Part shown: one piece after another, positions 51,382 through 52,097 of the stretch | Layout of the letters: each line of letters opens with the position of its first letter | Position numbering within the stretch: position 1 is the first letter of the stretch | Position numbers and translations under genes: made by a program | The notes under the pieces: model-generated | What the model saw: only the letters and a program-made list of their open reading frames with translations | Told to the model about the DNA's origin: nothing | Databases searched by the model: none | DNA from: Nocardia nova NBRC 15556 | GTDB taxonomy: Bacteria; Actinomycetota; Actinomycetes; Mycobacteriales; Mycobacteriaceae | Direction: 5' to 3' | DNA: 52,097 bases | Assembly: GCF_001613005.1 (NCBI RefSeq) | Contig: NZ_BDBN01000075.1 | Location: 1-52,097 of the forward strand

Positions 51382-51507
51382 CTCTCCACTAGCGCTCAAC
51401 GACGACTCCCTCGGCGAAAGAACTCGCGCACCTCGCCTGCGCGGCTCGCTCAACGGGCATCAGATCCGCGGTGATCTCTTCCGAGGTCTACCCCGGGCGG
51501 CCCGTTC

Positions 51508-51523
51508 AACATCCGTCAATGTT
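51508..51523. promoter_or_regulatory. Operator-like palindrome AACAT-N6-ATGTT
   Basis: A perfect 5-bp inverted repeat with a 6-bp centre, about 125 bp upstream of the TetR-like start. Its size fits a TetR-type operator, but the neighbouring TetR-like protein has no HTH, so another regulator would have to bind it. Confidence 0.4.
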
Positions 51524-51759
51524 AGAGGGTTTTCGGGGATCGTGACCAGGTTCAACGGGTCATTCCGTACTGAAAGATTGTTTTGTTACCACCCCGACAC
51601 ATCCCGCGGTGGGGTTCGGCGGTGGATCCGCCACGGTCAGGGCGGCTGCCGCGCGGGCGCAAACGCTCAGAACTCTACGGCCTCGGGCCGGGAATCGTTA
51701 TATCGATGTGGGCGAGCACACAGCTGAGCCATCGCCGCCCACCGTGTCGAACCCGCCGA

Positions 51760-51765
51760 TAACCT
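51760..51765 (+). promoter_or_regulatory. Candidate leaderless -10 element (phosphatase gene)
   Basis: TAACCT ends 6 nt before the GTG at 51772. It supports that start and follows the same pattern as at 20000. Confidence 0.5.
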
Positions 51766-51771
51766 GGAGTC

Positions 51772-52097
51772 GTGACAACGGTGCGCCCCGATCATCTCCA
51801 CATTCCCGGCACCTTCAACTACCGCGACGTCGGCGGCCTGCGCACGGCGAGCGGGACCAAGATTCGCAGCGGAGTTCTGCTCCGGTCGGCTCAGCTGTGC
51901 CGGCTCGACGAACGCGGACACGACATCCTGCGCCGGCTCGGCGTCGCCACCGTGCACGATCTGCGCGGGCCCGGCGAGGCCGACCGGATGGGCGTCGACG
52001 TCCTTCCCGACGGCGTGCGGCTGGAGGTGACACCGTTCCACTCCGGGGTCGGCGCCGCCCGGGCCCCGCACGAGGCTCCGGAGGCGACGGCGCAGCC
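51772..52097 (+). CDS. Tyrosine-protein phosphatase (PtpB-like), partial
   Basis: The first 108 residues are present; the gene runs off the right edge before the catalytic HCxxGKDR loop. The N-terminal IPGTFNYRDVGGLRT, GVLLRSAQLCRLDERG and VHDLRGPGEADR segments match the PtpB/Y_phosphatase3 family (Rv0153c). The secreted mycobacterial enzyme acts on phosphotyrosine, phosphoserine/threonine and phosphoinositides; whether this one is secreted is unknown. GTG 51772 is set by the leaderless -10. Confidence 0.85.
   Translation, partial: MTTVRPDHLHIPGTFNYRDVGGLRTASGTKIRSGVLLRSAQLCRLDERGHDILRRLGVATVHDLRGPGEADRMGVDVLPDGVRLEVTPFHSGVGAARAPHEAPEATAQ

Larger units (their letters stand above)
51382..51771. 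other. Divergent intergenic region (390 bp)
   Basis: It separates the TetR-like gene from the PtpB-like phosphatase gene. It contains a palindrome AACAT-CCGTCA-ATGTT at 51508-51523, a short AT-rich stretch around 51570-51590, and a small GGCGG/CCGCC hairpin near 51625-51640. No gene or RNA is recognised apart from the leaderless -10 at 51760. Confidence 0.5.

Overview
The window is high-GC actinobacterial DNA. Several genes point to a mycolic-acid organism, most probably Nocardia or a close relative. These are the rhamnosyl-linker cluster of the arabinogalactan cell wall (manB-wbbL-rmlD, then an LCP ligase and a TIGR03089 gene, the same order as M. tuberculosis Rv3264c-Rv3268), an EspG/PPE-like type VII secretion set, and an Rv3406-like alkylsulfate dioxygenase. 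Many genes have a TAnnnT hexamer 6-8 nt before the start codon, the usual sign of leaderless transcription in this group. Family assignments come from reading the translations, with no database search. The genus is an inference.

Layout. 1-5225: cell-wall linker genes (manB partial, wbbL, rmlD on the minus strand; LCP and TIGR03089 protein on the plus strand). 5326-9094: a P450, a carboxylesterase, a CxxC Rdx-family protein and a SEC-C protein. 9118-11927: an SMC/Rad50-like ATPase with a small overlapping partner. 12300-19825: a tightly overlapping four-gene operon, SWIM-DUF5691 fusion / MoxR-type AAA+ / DUF5682 / VWA, related to E. coli yehQ-L-M-P. 20012-26943: a zinc-ribbon protein, a strong hairpin terminator, an ABC exporter pair, a PAP2 phosphatase, a Ser/Thr kinase and endonuclease IV. 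27065-30391: dioxygenase, class III CoA-transferase and HMG-CoA-lyase-like gene, the last two joined by three 72-bp repeats. 30404-34417: a TetR gene divergent from an FAD monooxygenase with two palindromic operators, a SnoaL-like gene behind a MerR-type promoter, a GNAT protein and a small membrane protein. 34699-38667: a Thr-rich exported protein, a pair of acyl-CoA dehydrogenases and a methyltransferase. 38664-42913: DEAD-box helicase, nitrilase, phosphoribosyltransferase, gamma-carbonic anhydrase. 42920-45491: EspG, a PPE-like protein and a small WXG-like partner. 45507-52097: alpha/beta hydrolase, a very large nuclease/helicase-family protein, a PLP racemase/aldolase-fold enzyme, a TetR-like protein without its DNA-binding domain, and the start of a PtpB-like phosphatase.

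Most striking points. (1) The 1,120-residue protein at 46332-49694 keeps the architecture of the TM0106-type RecB-like nuclease/helicases, but the expected residues of the RecB nuclease, the DEDD-like nuclease and the Walker A/B motifs appear to be lost while the reading frame is intact; it looks like a preserved pseudoenzyme. (2) The SWIM/MoxR/DUF5682/VWA operon is a complete, translationally coupled, poorly understood NTPase system. (3) The Rad50-like ATPase with a small co-encoded helical protein is a candidate conflict or repair module. (4) The 72-bp repeats between two metabolic genes keep both the reading frame and the start/stop coupling.
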